DNA from: Enoplosus armatus | Lineage: Eukaryota > Chordata > Actinopteri > Centrarchiformes > Enoplosidae | Assembly (NCBI RefSeq): GCF_043641665.1 | Contig: NC_092193.1 | Span: 23,537,883-23,601,882, forward strand | Direction of reading: 5' to 3' | DNA: 64,000 bases | Part shown: positions 48,101-57,800 of the stretch, piece by piece | How the letters are laid out: every line of letters starts with the position of its first letter | Position numbering within the stretch: position 1 is the first letter of the stretch | Notes under the pieces: model-generated | The model's database searches: none | What the model saw: only the letters and a program-made list of their open reading frames with translations | Told to the model about the DNA's origin: nothing | Made by a program: the position numbers and the translations under genes

Positions 48101-49096
48101 AAATATCTGCGCTACCAACAAAACAAACACCAATAATGCTGAGACCCTCAACATGGCTGTCAGCAACATGTCTGCTAACCAGGACTTAGCAACATCCAAT
48201 GCTCCCACCAGTCACAACTTATTAGAAGGTGATCTGGGTTCAGTGTTTGGTGCTGGAGGATACATCGGTTGTCCTGATGTAGCCGACGACCTAGAGCCTC
48301 TGGACAGAAGGCAGGCAAACCCAGTAGCAGAGCCAGTACGACCAGTCAGACCAGTTAGGCCTCCTCGGCCCTCGCTCAGGGTAAGTTGGAAACCACACAC
48401 ATGCAACTCACATATGGTACTTGGACCCGACCCGACCCTGGAGTTATGAAGTTATGAAATGAGTAATACTACTAGATAAAATGATGATTAATAGCCACCA
48501 CACACCTCTAAATTATGTATATTCTATTTTACTAAACAACCCTTTTGCACCTTGTCTTAAAGAATCATACTTACTGGAAGTGGCTTCAGACAAATGTGTC
48601 AGCCAAATGAACATAATTGAATGTAATGTAAATGTGTACTTGGATATGCCCTCATTAACCGTGTGCATGAGAGACAGCGTGTATTGCAACTCTTGGCAAT
48701 TGTGCTCTTGAAACAGAAAGCCATTTATGCTGACATTTTATACTGCGATAAATTCAATTTTCTGGAAAATCCATTGAGAAGTTGTTAATGGATCAATCCC
48801 AATTTGCGGTAAAGCAGTCCCATTCAGTAATTCACGGAACTGCCCACAAAAACCTTATATACCCAGTGATATTACATGGGATATCAACTATGGTATTAAC
48901 AATACGGCAAAATCTCAGACATTCGGTAAACTGCAACAGCAACTTCTACATGTCAGATATCATGGCATGAATTCACGCTTGTCATTTCTAATAGCTTTTA
49001 ATAACATTCATCATCATGCCATCTGTTGTCATTCATGTGTGTTTTTAGGCCAAGGAGAAGGCTCAGTCCCAGACTCAGGGCATCGACCTGAAGTGA
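28769..49096 (+). CDS. EPS15-like coiled-coil/DPF protein without EH domains (11-exon model)
   Basis: Exons: 28769-28830, 35069-35126, 36137-36298, 41361-41558, 42088-42246, 42950-43030, 43269-43425, 44801-44845, 45359-45811, 46849-48380, 49049-49096 (TGA). All junctions are GT..AG and phase-consistent, giving about 984 residues. Exons 2-4 encode a coiled coil that aligns without gaps to the central coil of EPS15: ELENSVAVENLEL, QQIKATRQFCYEE, EYERELARARWRLRKLREE. Exons 7-9 carry AP-2 ear-binding motifs (YQADPF, HDLFNEDLF, SDPFKGSDPFAADILF) matching the EPS15 DPF region. EPS15 is an endocytic adaptor at clathrin pits and endosomes, so the role here is inferred as AP-2 binding and dimerisation through the coil. 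No EH domain and no C-terminal UIM is seen; the protein ends PPRPSLR/AKEKAQSQTQGIDLK. Exon 10 is mostly repeats. The first exon is the weakest: an alternative is a start at ATG 34926, reading straight into exon 2 with 67 residues to 35126. Exons upstream of the window cannot be excluded. EPS15L1 or a fish-specific ohnolog is equally possible. Confidence 0.75.
28831..30615. other. Intron 1 of the EPS15-like model, 5' part
   Basis: AT-rich with scattered 'gctagc' and 'agctaac' words. A stretch from about 29715 ('aaaggtactatatgtaac') to about 30200 resembles a common fish MITE, but no matching terminal inverted repeat was found. No exon recognised. Confidence 0.4.
30620..31135 (+). mobile_element. 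Internally deleted RTE/Rex-type LINE fragment
   Basis: Two separated pieces of one LINE family are fused. At about 30680-30815 the frame reads the endonuclease-side segment (DKRVASLRQG, LTVVCAYALN, SSEYPAFLEALGG). At about 30920-31130 it reads the post-RT C-terminal region (TYGHELWV, then after a frameshift FLRRVAGLSLR, LLRWFGHLIRMPFGRPP). The reverse transcriptase between them is missing. The pieces lie in two frames, so no product is expected. The fragment at 55140-55735 has the RT part of what appears to be the same family. Confidence 0.75.
31136..32874. other. Intronic or intergenic stretch, nothing recognised
   Basis: AT-rich with no second-copy repeats in the window. The 96-codon plus frame at 31561-31851 has no motif. 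Confidence 0.5.
32875..33743 (+). mobile_element. hAT-type element remnant with BED zinc finger, 869 bp
   Basis: Bounded by inverted AGGGGTGT (left, 32875) and ACACCCCT (right, ending 33743), with hallmark outer sequences 'aacgattcaccgata' and 'ataagggagaaatgcac'. An open frame at about 33025-33342 contains a BED-type zinc finger: CKVC, then a hydrophobic spacer and HLVRRH, at about 33187-33260. BED fingers are the N-terminal DNA-binding domain of hAT transposases. The catalytic domain is absent, so it is a deletion derivative. The flanks do not give a clean 8-bp target duplication. A second fragment of the family lies at 3896-4545 on the minus strand. Confidence 0.72.
33744..34925. other. 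Intronic stretch, 3' part before exon 2
   Basis: Short (TG)n tracts at 34390-34404 and 34603-34618 and (CA)n at 34846-34859. The minus frames here are low-complexity shadows. No exon recognised except the alternative start discussed at 34926. Confidence 0.45.
34926..35126 (+). other. Alternative first coding exon of the EPS15-like gene
   Basis: An in-frame ATG at 34926 in good context (G at -3, G at +4) opens 67 codons to the donor at 35126/35127, upstream of which is a GC-box-like 'ctccgcctcctct'. However, a strong acceptor (long pyrimidine tract ending 'cgtctcccag') sits at 35068, and the coil homology begins only after it. I therefore prefer exon 35069-35126, with the upstream 143 bases as intron or as an alternative start. 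The extra residues are acidic then Cys-containing (NECSLSSLLKHSCFLCW) and match nothing I know. Confidence 0.35.
36084..36134 (+). repeat. (TG)n microsatellite forming the 3' splice site of exon 3
   Basis: An uninterrupted TG tract of about 25 units ends two bases before the exon: 't-AG|GAGCTGG' at 36134-36137. There is no conventional C/T-rich tract between the likely branch region and the acceptor. UG-rich RNA binds TDP-43 and CELF-type factors. The best known parallel is the (TG)m(T)n tract before CFTR exon 9, where longer TG repeats favour skipping. Confidence 0.9.
37130..37880 (+). mobile_element. hAT transposase relic (ZBED-like), intron 3
   Basis: The left part ('aatgtcaatggttaacca', 'gttaatcggttaacc') matches the typical start of fish hAT elements of the ZBED group. 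At about 37453-37605 the plus strand encodes GFKKLVWYLEPEYVVPSRAT, then, after a stop, FEKNKDELKVKLAGADKL. This is the conserved N-terminal part of ZBED-type hAT transposases. In-frame stops and missing catalytic regions make it a pseudogene. It is a different family from the 32.9-kb element. Confidence 0.6.
37972..40880 (-). mobile_element. L2/CR1-group LINE, near full length but broken
   Basis: On the minus strand, in order: a basic leader; an endonuclease start (about 40490-40145: LVMGNVRSLANKMDEL, CFTETWLH, DGFQTVRADR); the linker (DEVRMIQGELKVKIREAKEKY); the reverse transcriptase (SSKAAGPDGVSPRVLK, KDYRPVALTSHIMK, DPLQFAYQPRLGVEDA, FFDFSSAFNTI, GAPQGTVLSPFLF, and the catalytic FSDDSAIVG); the C-terminal region ending RKSFLPVAIKLFNSSL; and a 3' UTR ending with 'gatcaataaagtatttctga' and four TGATTCT units at 37972-38000. 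The 5' border is approximate. Confidence 0.88.
38320..40490 (-). pseudogene. Broken LINE ORF2 (endonuclease-reverse transcriptase)
   Basis: The ORF2 protein of this class nicks DNA and reverse-transcribes its own RNA. Here it is disabled at two places. Near 40145 the endonuclease stops after about 120 residues and the reading passes to another frame at the RT linker, so the C-terminal half of the endonuclease, including its later catalytic residues, is deleted. Near 39270 a frameshift lies just before FFDFSSAFN, splitting the reverse transcriptase. The RT active site itself (FSDD) is intact. The element lies antisense in intron 3 of the EPS15-like gene. Confidence 0.82.
43431..44800. other. 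Intron 7 of the EPS15-like model, repeat-derived
   Basis: Contains two direct copies of an 'aagaaaaggatscagg' block at about 43588 and 44376, and 'gccatcttggattt'-type sequence at 43790-43915. It probably derives from a dispersed element, but no termini or protein fragments were identified. Frames of 60-70 codons at 43968-44245 are not supported. Confidence 0.4.
45812..46848. other. Intron 9 of the EPS15-like model, with direct repeats
   Basis: A block of about 55 bp ('gaaattcag.agaaagttgg', 'gccaaggaagaacagaacca') occurs at 46122-46183 and again at 46611-46669 in the same orientation. Between them, 46486-46550 repeats the 3.95-kb block ('tgaacccaaagttgctccc'). This looks like fragments of one dispersed element that was duplicated or rearranged here. 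No exon seen. Confidence 0.5.
47355..47975 (+). repeat. 33-bp coding minisatellite in exon 10 of the EPS15-like gene
   Basis: About 18 units of 11 residues, consensus N-Q-E-(V/L)-L-(D/E)-x-x-(S/N)-x-(D/E/G/H), with a few degenerate or longer units near 47580-47710. Downstream units such as NQELLDFCSKE and NQEVLVSGRHG alternate in a two-unit (22-residue) higher-order period, showing recent duplication. The frame is kept throughout. It is preceded by a different repeat, DPYGFKLSPE (about 47128 and 47317), and FDPYEFD. The peptide is very acidic and predicted disordered. Function unknown. Confidence 0.88.
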
Positions 49097-50360
49097 TCTC
49101 TCACCCACCAACACTCCTGAGGGGGTTACCATGCCAGCAGGGTTCCCATAACAACAATGGCAATGCAAGAGATGAAGAGGACGAGGAGCGAAGTAAGGGG
49201 GACGGTGATGAAACGGAGACAAAGCAGGACGGAGCGAGAGAGGGATGATTAAATAGTTAGGAGGGAGAGATCACTCTGCTGTTATTTATGGCAATAATTC
49301 TCGTTTCAGACGTTTATTTTTACGTTTTCAGGTTTCAGAGGGAAACATTAAAAGTCAGAATGGGAAGATGAGAAGTAGGCAAGATATAAAAACTACCGTG
49401 GGACCAGCTGACCCCACAAGAGTTAATAATTACTATTAGGGAAACCCGACTGGCTTATGGCTTCAGTCCACTTAGAGAGATTTATAGAACTCAGGATTGG
49501 AAACAACTATATGAAAATGAAGTGTTTTTACCCCAGGTGATGCTTGTCAATTAACCATGAGCCTGTTATTATCTGTTATTTATTAATATCAGATACCAAC
49601 ACTCTCCTGCGTCCTCTGAGTCTCTCAGTTAAGCTTTCCATCCTTCCCGACACGTTTTGACAGGGATAATTGGTCCACTGTGAAAATAATCTCCCCCATT
49701 TTAATTTGATAGTAGTGTTGGAGCATGTGTAAGTGGACTGTCACATAGATGAAATGTATATAAATGGTGTACTCTGCTATTGTGGTTTTTAGTTTATCTA
49801 GTCAACTAGTTTTAGGTCTAAATTGGCGGAGAGCTGTAGAGCGAGTTTGGTCGGGTTGTACAGTGAGTGCATTATCTATACCGTCACCATGGTTACATGC
49901 CCAGTGTTGTCAGTCATCAGTTACTTTAAGGTGCTCCTTAAAGAGTACTTTAACAGCAGGCTGAAAAGCAGTGTTTCACTGCCATTTCGGGCTTAAGCCT
50001 TACAAGCCTGGCCCTCCTCTGACCACGGCATCGCTGATGGGTGCGGCCACAAGGGTGAGGCTTTGTCCCACCTGCAACTACACCCAACAGTGACGTCACC
50101 GCCTCCTGGAGTGCACCTGCAAAATCACTGCCGCAAGGTGCGAAGGCAAAGCACTTGGAGGTCAGCGAAAGCAAGGTTTTCAGAGGGTGTTAAGTTACTT
50201 ATTAAAGCATTTTCGCCCCCGAACTTCATACTTGAACATTGTAACCAGCGGCGGTGAACGAATGAACCGTCACTTGGATACTAGCGCTGAAAACTGTCAG
50301 CGTTTCACCACATCAGTGTCCCAGTTCCACACGATATACTAATAATATTAAATAAAAACT
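49097..50360 (+). terminator. 3' UTR and candidate poly(A) signals of the EPS15-like gene
   Basis: After the TGA at 49094-49096 the first candidate signals are ATTAAA at 49347-49352 and AATAAA at 50351-50356. Either would give a plausible 3' UTR (about 0.25 or 1.25 kb). No transcript evidence is available, so the choice is open. Confidence 0.4.
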
Positions 50361-51411
50361 ATGCAGTAATGTTGACTGTGCACTATTTTGGTAGTTAGTA
50401 CACAAGACACTGATTTTCTTAACTGTTTGGTACTAACACAGAAGTATTGACTGATGTTGACTTGGAAAGACTACTGCCAATTTCAAAATAAGAAAAAAAC
50501 CAAAAGCAGGGAGCGATTTTTAAAAAAAAGTTTTATTTATTTATGTTTTTAGTAGTTTATCTGTTTTCTGAGCTGCCGCTGGAGCCTACAAACAACTGTC
50601 TGCTTTTTTTTCCCGTCACTAATTTACAGCTGCGCCACAGAGCTATTATGGTGCACTCACGCAAGCATCAGAGACCACTTTGACAGAGATGAAAAAGATA
50701 AAAAACAGAAACAGACCACACTAAAAACACAGGTAAAATTGGTTGTAATTTAGCCGGAGACAGAGGTTGCATCCCATGACAATTATGAACCCCCCCCCAA
50801 TTAGTTGTGCGCGAATAAATTTCACTATCAGCCTATTATTTATTTCAGGAACCTAAATATACAGGAAAATATAAATGTATACAGAGAGGAAAAAAAAAAC
50901 AGTGGCACCAAACATTAAGATATTTTAGAGCCTGTGTGCATTGCATTGTGGGACAGTAGTTTACATCAACAGCACGCTCAAAAATCTCTAAACCTGCCTA
51001 GAGTTAGTATGAAGTATGGAATTGGGACACGGCCAGAATCAGTAACCTGGTAGGATCCGGCACGAGCATTGCTTTACAGCGCAAAAAATAAAAATAAAAT
51101 GTAAGAGGGCGCTGTTCGTCCAGGGGGAAATGGAGCCTTCGGAGTTTCATACAGGCAGGTGCCGGAAGTGAGTAAAATCCCTTCCAACATGTTCACCCTC
51201 ATCAAGCCAAAGACATAAGCGCAGATAGAAACGGGCTTTAGGGTAAATGTGGTCCAAAGCGTTCTACCACCATGGCCTCGAATCTTGCTGCCTCTGAAGA
51301 CCGCGATGTCCAAACTTTGTCTACATATGGCACTGGTTTGGGTGAGGGGAGTTGAATAGTGTCAGATACAACTGCATGTAAGTGAAACATTTTCCATCAC
51401 TCTTTTGTTAA

Positions 51412-51690
51412 ACCTGCAGTAACATTTTTTTACCACTTGGGGGCAGCAGAAACACGTTGTAAACACAACACTGACCCGTCGTCGCCTTTATGTGATATAG
51501 TGAACGTGTAGCAAACGGCTGTTTATTTCCACATCTAGCAGTTACAGAGCGACATGATCCTTCACGTGGAGTGTTTTTTTGGTCTTTACCAACTCCTGAG
51601 GGAAATATCTTAGCTCTTTAGCTGCTAAATGCTCCGCTATGTTCACCAGCTAGTCTGCTGCAACTGTGTCTGCTGCTGAAAAAGACAACG
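51412..51690 (+). repeat. Dispersed repeat (family P), copy 2
   Basis: Shares with 5745-6105 the blocks 'acctgcagtaac', 'ggcagcag', 'tatttccacatc', 'cagttacagagc', 'gatccttcacgtggagt', 'accaactcctgag' and 'tagctgctaaatgctcc'. No coding capacity. Confidence 0.68.
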
Positions 51691-53929
51691 CTTTGCTGCG
51701 AATAAAGTTGCAGCCGGACAGATAAACAATGAGCTCGGAAACTCTGAGACGCTGGAAAGCTGAGGGGAGCTGCATCTCATACATCTCATGTTAGGAACAC
51801 ACGCCACTCAGAGCGAATGGGCTGCAGTTTAACTGTTTACTGCACTGTTTCTAGCTTGCTGTAGGAAACAGTCCACATGTACTGTGTAACCAATACACTT
51901 TATCTACTGGGTCGGGTATACAAAGCAGTGCACATTCAATATACCGTGTAACCAATTCAGTTAGCAGTTTACAAATACAGTGAAATATACGTATGTAGAA
52001 TTATCCTCATATGAAATGAAGAATGTGAATGTATGTTAATTTACATATTGGTGTGTCCATGATGAATATATATCCCAAATGACAGTCTACCCTCACACCC
52101 TGGAACAGCCGTAGCAGGCACTAAAGGAACATTTCAGTTAATATTAAATTTCAGTTCATGCCTACCTCATTCCTACTTTGCCGTGAGTGCATGACAACAC
52201 TGTGAAACCCGTGATTTTGACTCTTTTGTAAAGACGTGCAGTCAAGAAAAGAAAATGCAAATCCATGTCCACATCGTATAACCAGGACATTAAAAGGTGT
52301 GTGAGAGGCCACAGTGAGACGGATCTGCCATTCTGCTGCTGGCTTTACGGACAGGAAGAAGAGACCAGTTTGTAACAGTCAAATTTATCAGGCAACATCC
52401 CTAACGTTCATATTTTATATGAATATATCCATCTGAGCCAGTCTTCAGTGCTGCCATTTAACTATGGGTGACATGGATGAATCCTCTATCTAATCCTCTA
52501 TCTCCGCCAATCCTCTATGACATACTAACGATGAACACATAATCAACACCATTCTGGACTTTTCTCTCTACTCTCCAGAGAAATGGTTCTTTCATTTAGA
52601 TTTTCTTTTTTCTGCTCCCATTTTGATCCGCCTGAAAAGGAATGAAGCCTGCTTTAATTAATTCCCTATTTAACAACATCTGTCGATGATGATGACCAAA
52701 TAATATCACTTAGCAACAAACCTTTGCGTGTTTCAGTGCTTCTGAACTTACAGAGTTCATCACTTTGGCTCATCTGTGATAAAGGTTTTCGTAGGTTTCC
52801 CCGACTGCTCACCCGAACTACCCGGTTCTTATTCTACGTATCCAAACACACCAAAACATTCAGCTCCTCTTCCTGTTTGACCCTGTTTGTTTTATGCACT
52901 GGCTAAGGGGCGGAACATCTTCTTGTATCAAAAGCCGATACAGGCCAAAATTCCATTTCATTTATTTGACAATATTACAGGTTGAGTTTCATAGAGGAAG
53001 CACCCATACAATCAGATTTTTGTTCTTTTAAAGAGAAGAACAACAACATTTCCCAATTTTCTTCCGGGAGTTTCCTCTTGAAGCACGAGGGGAAATAAGT
53101 AGAATCAAGCTCCCACTCTCCAAAGCTAAAACGAAGTTTTTGACCGATGAATGGCATCTGTGTCCTTGCTTTTCAGAAATGTTCAAAATGTATCACTGTA
53201 CATAGGCACATGTAGCACAATAAACATCTCATTTCGTGCACTGTAAAAATGACAGGGTGCGCAAGCAATTTTATTATTTACCCAGATGGCAGTTAGATTC
53301 TTCGTTGGCGCTTACACATATATTTATTTATTTATTTTTGTATGTATTTATTTTTGTATTTATTTGCAGGCTGCTTATGATATCTGTTGTTACATGATCA
53401 AGACATGGACATGTGATCGGAATATTATCAAAAGCAGTTGTCAAAGCGGCAACATTGTTCAGAGAGAGAGAGACAGAGGGGATAAAGTTGCTTCTGGGGC
53501 TTTTCATTTTTTGCAGTGTGTGTGTTTTCTATGGTACAGATGTATGCACCTTAAAGCCATGGTTGAGTGAAATGATATTCGAAACAACTTCTGTGTATTG
53601 CCATTTCTTGTGATGATAATACATTTATGTGTGATGTGTGTGTTGCCGTCCAAATGTGAGGTTCTGTGTTGGAAAAATTAAAACTCTTAGAATTCCAGCA
53701 TGTAGTCTGATTTGTCTTCCAGAGAGCATCTGTCCGAGGGGATGTAGCCAGTTTTATGCTTCATTTTTCACTTTGGTGTGTGTTGTCAGTGGTCTATCCA
53801 GAAACGGGACAGAGGAGTTTACTCTTCATCATCTATCAGAGAATGTGCAATATTCACTCTCTTTCAGCTCTGTTTTTGGCCGCCACCAACTCCAGGGGGA
53901 AATATGTCTCTCTAGCTGCTAAAAAAATC

Positions 53930-54092
53930 TCCATAAAGCAACCAAAGTGCTTGCTCATGGTGGGAATTGTTGGGTCTCTGTAATAACATTATAAAGAGTC
54001 GGTCTAGACCTGCTCTATTTTGTAAAGTGTCATGAGATGACTTTTGTTGTGATTTGGCGCTATATAAATAAAATTGAATTGAAATTGAACCT
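53930..54092 (+). repeat. LINE 3' end (family E) with intact tail, sense copy
   Basis: This is the most complete terminal copy. It reads 'ttgctcatggtgggaa', 'ttgttgggtctctgtaataa', 'gtctagacctgctctat', 'gtcatgagatgacttttgtt' and 'gatttggcgctatataaata', then a short ATTGAATTGAA tail at about 54071-54088. It defines the orientation of the family. It is fused directly to a family P fragment at its left side. Confidence 0.7.
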
Positions 54093-54322
54093 CAGCTCAG
54101 TCACATACAGACCGGACCAGTCAGATATAATAATACAATTTTATATATATATAATGATAATAAAGTCCAGATATATCATGTCTCACTGCCTCTCCAAACC
54201 CCAGAACATTGTTAATGATAATTCAAGCTGTATGTTCAAATAAAGCATAATTCAGTGATGAACGTCCCTCCAGAATGTGACTATAAATGATTTAAGAAAA
54301 TAACAAGATCTGGAGACAAACA

Positions 54323-54328
54323 TTTATT
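54323..54328 (-). terminator. Candidate poly(A) signal of tissue factor
   Basis: TTTATT on plus is AATAAA on minus, about 530 bases past the stop codon at 54857. It is the first canonical signal seen downstream in the gene's direction. The 3' UTR includes a (CA/GT)-rich patch at 54831-54857. Confidence 0.45.
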
Positions 54329-54856
54329 GCATTTACTTCCTTTTGATCAACAAAAAGCAAGTCTTGCTACACACAAAACAACAGAATAATGAATCCGAAA
54401 GAGTTCTACCACATAAGGCGAAAAGTATCAGTGCATATGGATTTATAGAGATGAGTTTGCCGATGTAGTTGTAGTTTTGCGGGGCAGCCGATAGGTGCCA
54501 CTGAAGAGCAAAATTTACAGTACTTGTGGTTATTTGTGTTTCATCCTGACAGAACTTAAAGGGAAAGTTGGGTTTAGAGAAAACAGCGTCGGGACAACTC
54601 GATTAACTCACTGGGTTAAAAGAAGAAGACAAGCTAATGTTTGTGAAACAAGTTGCAGAATTCTTACTCAGTTGTCAGATGAAGCTGCACATTTTGATCT
54701 TAATGTAAAATGGAATATGAAATAAACAAATAATGACCACAACACGGTGTAAACAAAGAGCATGTAAGCAGTGTAAAAACAGAGAGGAGATAGAAAACTG
54801 AAGGGAGGCCAGCTCCCTGTGTTTGAAAGACACACACAAACACACACACACGCACA

Positions 54857-57800
54857 CTAAACAAGCGCCGATGACTGAGGTGTGTGGAGGGTTTTGTTTC
54901 TTTGTCGGCAGCATTTGCAACAGAGGACCGTCACCGTGACGAGGATGATGAGGACGGTGAGCAGGATGAAGACTCCGCCAACCCACGCGCCGAGGCTCCA
55001 CTCTGGAGAGACAGTGAAGAGTCACGGTTAGACAGACGGATCTGGCTCGCCACTCACCACATTAACACAAACACAACATGCATTGTGACACGTATGGGGG
55101 GGTGATGGTTCCCGTTTAAAAAAAAAAGGGGGGGGGGGGTGCTCTAATTATCTGCTCAGCCTCCCTGGGAAAGCTTATGCCAGGGTTGTTGAGAAGGGGC
55201 TCCGACCGATTGTTGAACCTCAGATCCAGGAGGAGTAATGCAGATTTTTGTCCTGGTGTTGGAACAGTGGACCTGCTCTTTACCCTTACAGGGTTATGGG
55301 GGGGAGGTGGGGGGTCATGGGAGTTGCTGGCCCATCCAGTGTACATGTTTTTTGTGGACCTTGGAGGAGGCTTATGACCATCTTCCCCGGGGAGTCTGGT
55401 CTGGTCCTTTTATAACCAGAGGGAGAGCATGCGTCAGTATTCTCGGCAGGAAGTCCCTTGTCACCGCTTCAGTTTGGAATCATCAGAATCAGAATCAGAA
55501 ATACTTTATTGATCCCCGGGGGGAAATTTTACAATATTTGTGGATCTCAAGGCGCAGCCGTAGGGGGGGGAGGAGAGTGTTTGGTTCGGGTCGCTGCTCT
55601 TTGCAGATGATGTGGTTCTGTTGGCTGTTCGTCAGACTGTGACCTTCAGCACACACTGGGGCAGCTTGCAGTCGAGACTGAAGCGGTCTGAGGCCATGGT
55701 TCAGGGTTGCAGCGCCAAGTGAAGGCGTTCTTATCATTGTGATGAAGTACCTTGATCATTCAGGTATTCAGTTCACTGGATCAGCCAAAAACGGACACTG
55801 CGATCTTAGTATATTTTTTCTATGTGTTTTCTCAATGAAAGATTTACTGCATTGTGATATATATCAATATCATGATGTAACATTATAGTGAAAGAAGACT
55901 TAATTTCCATATTACCCTCTGCTACTGACCAATAAATGTGTAAAAAGCAGTTTAATGTTAAAAGGTGAAGCTAATTTTAACTACTTTAAATACCAATGGG
56001 TAGTCTAATCTATAAAAATGCGTCATGTTTTACAAACTGTGTACCTAGATTTACACAATTCCTCAAAACAAAAACCAAAGAAAGTCAGGTAAGCAGATGT
56101 TTAATGAGGTAGGAAATGCTTGTCTGTTAGCCGCCGGGGATACACAGTGTGTTGGGTGAGCGAATGTGAACAAAACCGCGTTTGTTTACACCAAAGCTCT
56201 TTTCCAGTTGACGCACTTTGAGGTCATTTTTCGAAGCACACCAGACAAAAGAACTTCTAATCCATGTCTTATCCAGGACTCATGACCTCGGTATTTCTAA
56301 ATTCCTCTGACAAAATGTGCATTTTTCTATTTGCAGGAACTAGAACAAATACTGGCGTCAATTCAGAAACCCTGGGGTTGGCACCGCCAACTCTACAGCC
56401 ATGTGAGTCTCACATGAGGTGCTATAGTGCAAAGACATATTCATCACACCACTGAACCACTGAAGTTTCACTTTATTACCTTCCAGTATAGGATGTACCT
56501 GCCATAATGTGATGCTGACGTTGCTCGCCAGATGCTTGTATGTCCATACTCTGTGTAGTGTAGTGTGTACAGAGTGTGTGTGCACCTTGCGGGACGTGTC
56601 CATGTGTACACTGCTGTAAGCTCCAGGCTCCCAGCTGGGTGGTTTTTCTGGAGGGGATGTAAGCTGCCACCATGAAGCAGTAACTCTGTTCTGCATCCAG
56701 CTCCGACACCTCTGCCATACTGGTGTCAGATGTGATGTCTCTCTATCAGGTGAGAATAGGAAATATTACAATCACTCACTTATTAAAGAGGACCTGTTAT
56801 GCTTTTCCTTATTTTCTGTTGTATATATAATGTTACAATGTTGGATATTCATACTAAACGTTGCCAAATAATGAGGTAAAGGTATGTAAAAGTAATCCCT
56901 GTGAGCCAAAAGCTCAGGCTTCAGACTGCTCTGAACGCTCCGTTTCAGTTTTTTCAACCGCCGGGTCTATCTGATGTCAGATAGGCACGGATGTCCTAAT
57001 ATGGTATCTCTGCTCCAGGCACAGACCAGATGTTTATGTTTATGTCAACGTTGCTTAGTCACGTTAGGTTCACAGTTTGCCTTTGGAAAGTCTTCCAAAG
57101 ACTAACCCTAACCCCCTAACCCGGCCAATCAGAAGAAAGTGGGCTTTTGGGGGGGGGGGGCTTAAAGAGACAGGAGCTCAAACGGCTTGTTTCAGACAGA
57201 GGGTGAACTGAGGGGCTGCATGAAGGGCCAGTAGAAGATAAATCAAGACTTTTTTTGAACAGTGCAAAGCTACTCTAGTGGAGTCACACAATGAAAATAT
57301 AGAGCTGGAAATGAGCATAATAGGTCCCCGTTTAAAACGTTTTGTAAGTACCTTTCTAATATTAAATCTGAGGTCACTCTAGTCACGGCGCACAACTCTT
57401 CCCCAACATACCTCACACCGTATTCACCAAAGGTTTTCTGGCTATCTTGCAGTGTCTGAGGTTTTCTCTATAATGGTTTCTTCATATCGAGTCCATCAAT
57501 TAGTCATGTGACTTGTAAATTACCATAAATACAAGGTATTGGAAATGACATTACAATTACATTTCCCAAATAGTTTCCAAAACAGAATACAACATGAAAA
57601 GCTTCACAAGAAAAACATACAGTGCATGTATATCCATAATTCATATATTTTGTGGGTGTATTGTATTTTGTTAAAGCTATTTTGAAAAGATAACTGTAAT
57701 GCGGCCATTTATAGGTCACATGACCGATTGACTGATTATGAAGAAAGCAAAGACAACCTTGGATACCACCCCCAGTCAAGGGGAGATAGTCGAGAACACT

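Larger units (their letters stand above)
50361..54300. other. Intergenic space between convergent genes
   Basis: Holds family P copy 2 (51412-51690), a family P fragment (53866-53935) and a sense family E copy with tail (53930-54092). An AT-rich 'tatttattta' patch lies at 53320-53368. No gene recognised; frames up to about 94 codons have no motifs. Confidence 0.5.

Noticed and set aside
53286..53570. 94-codon hydrophobic frame
   Set aside because: The start is the translation of a TATTTATT-rich simple patch; no membrane protein family is recognised.
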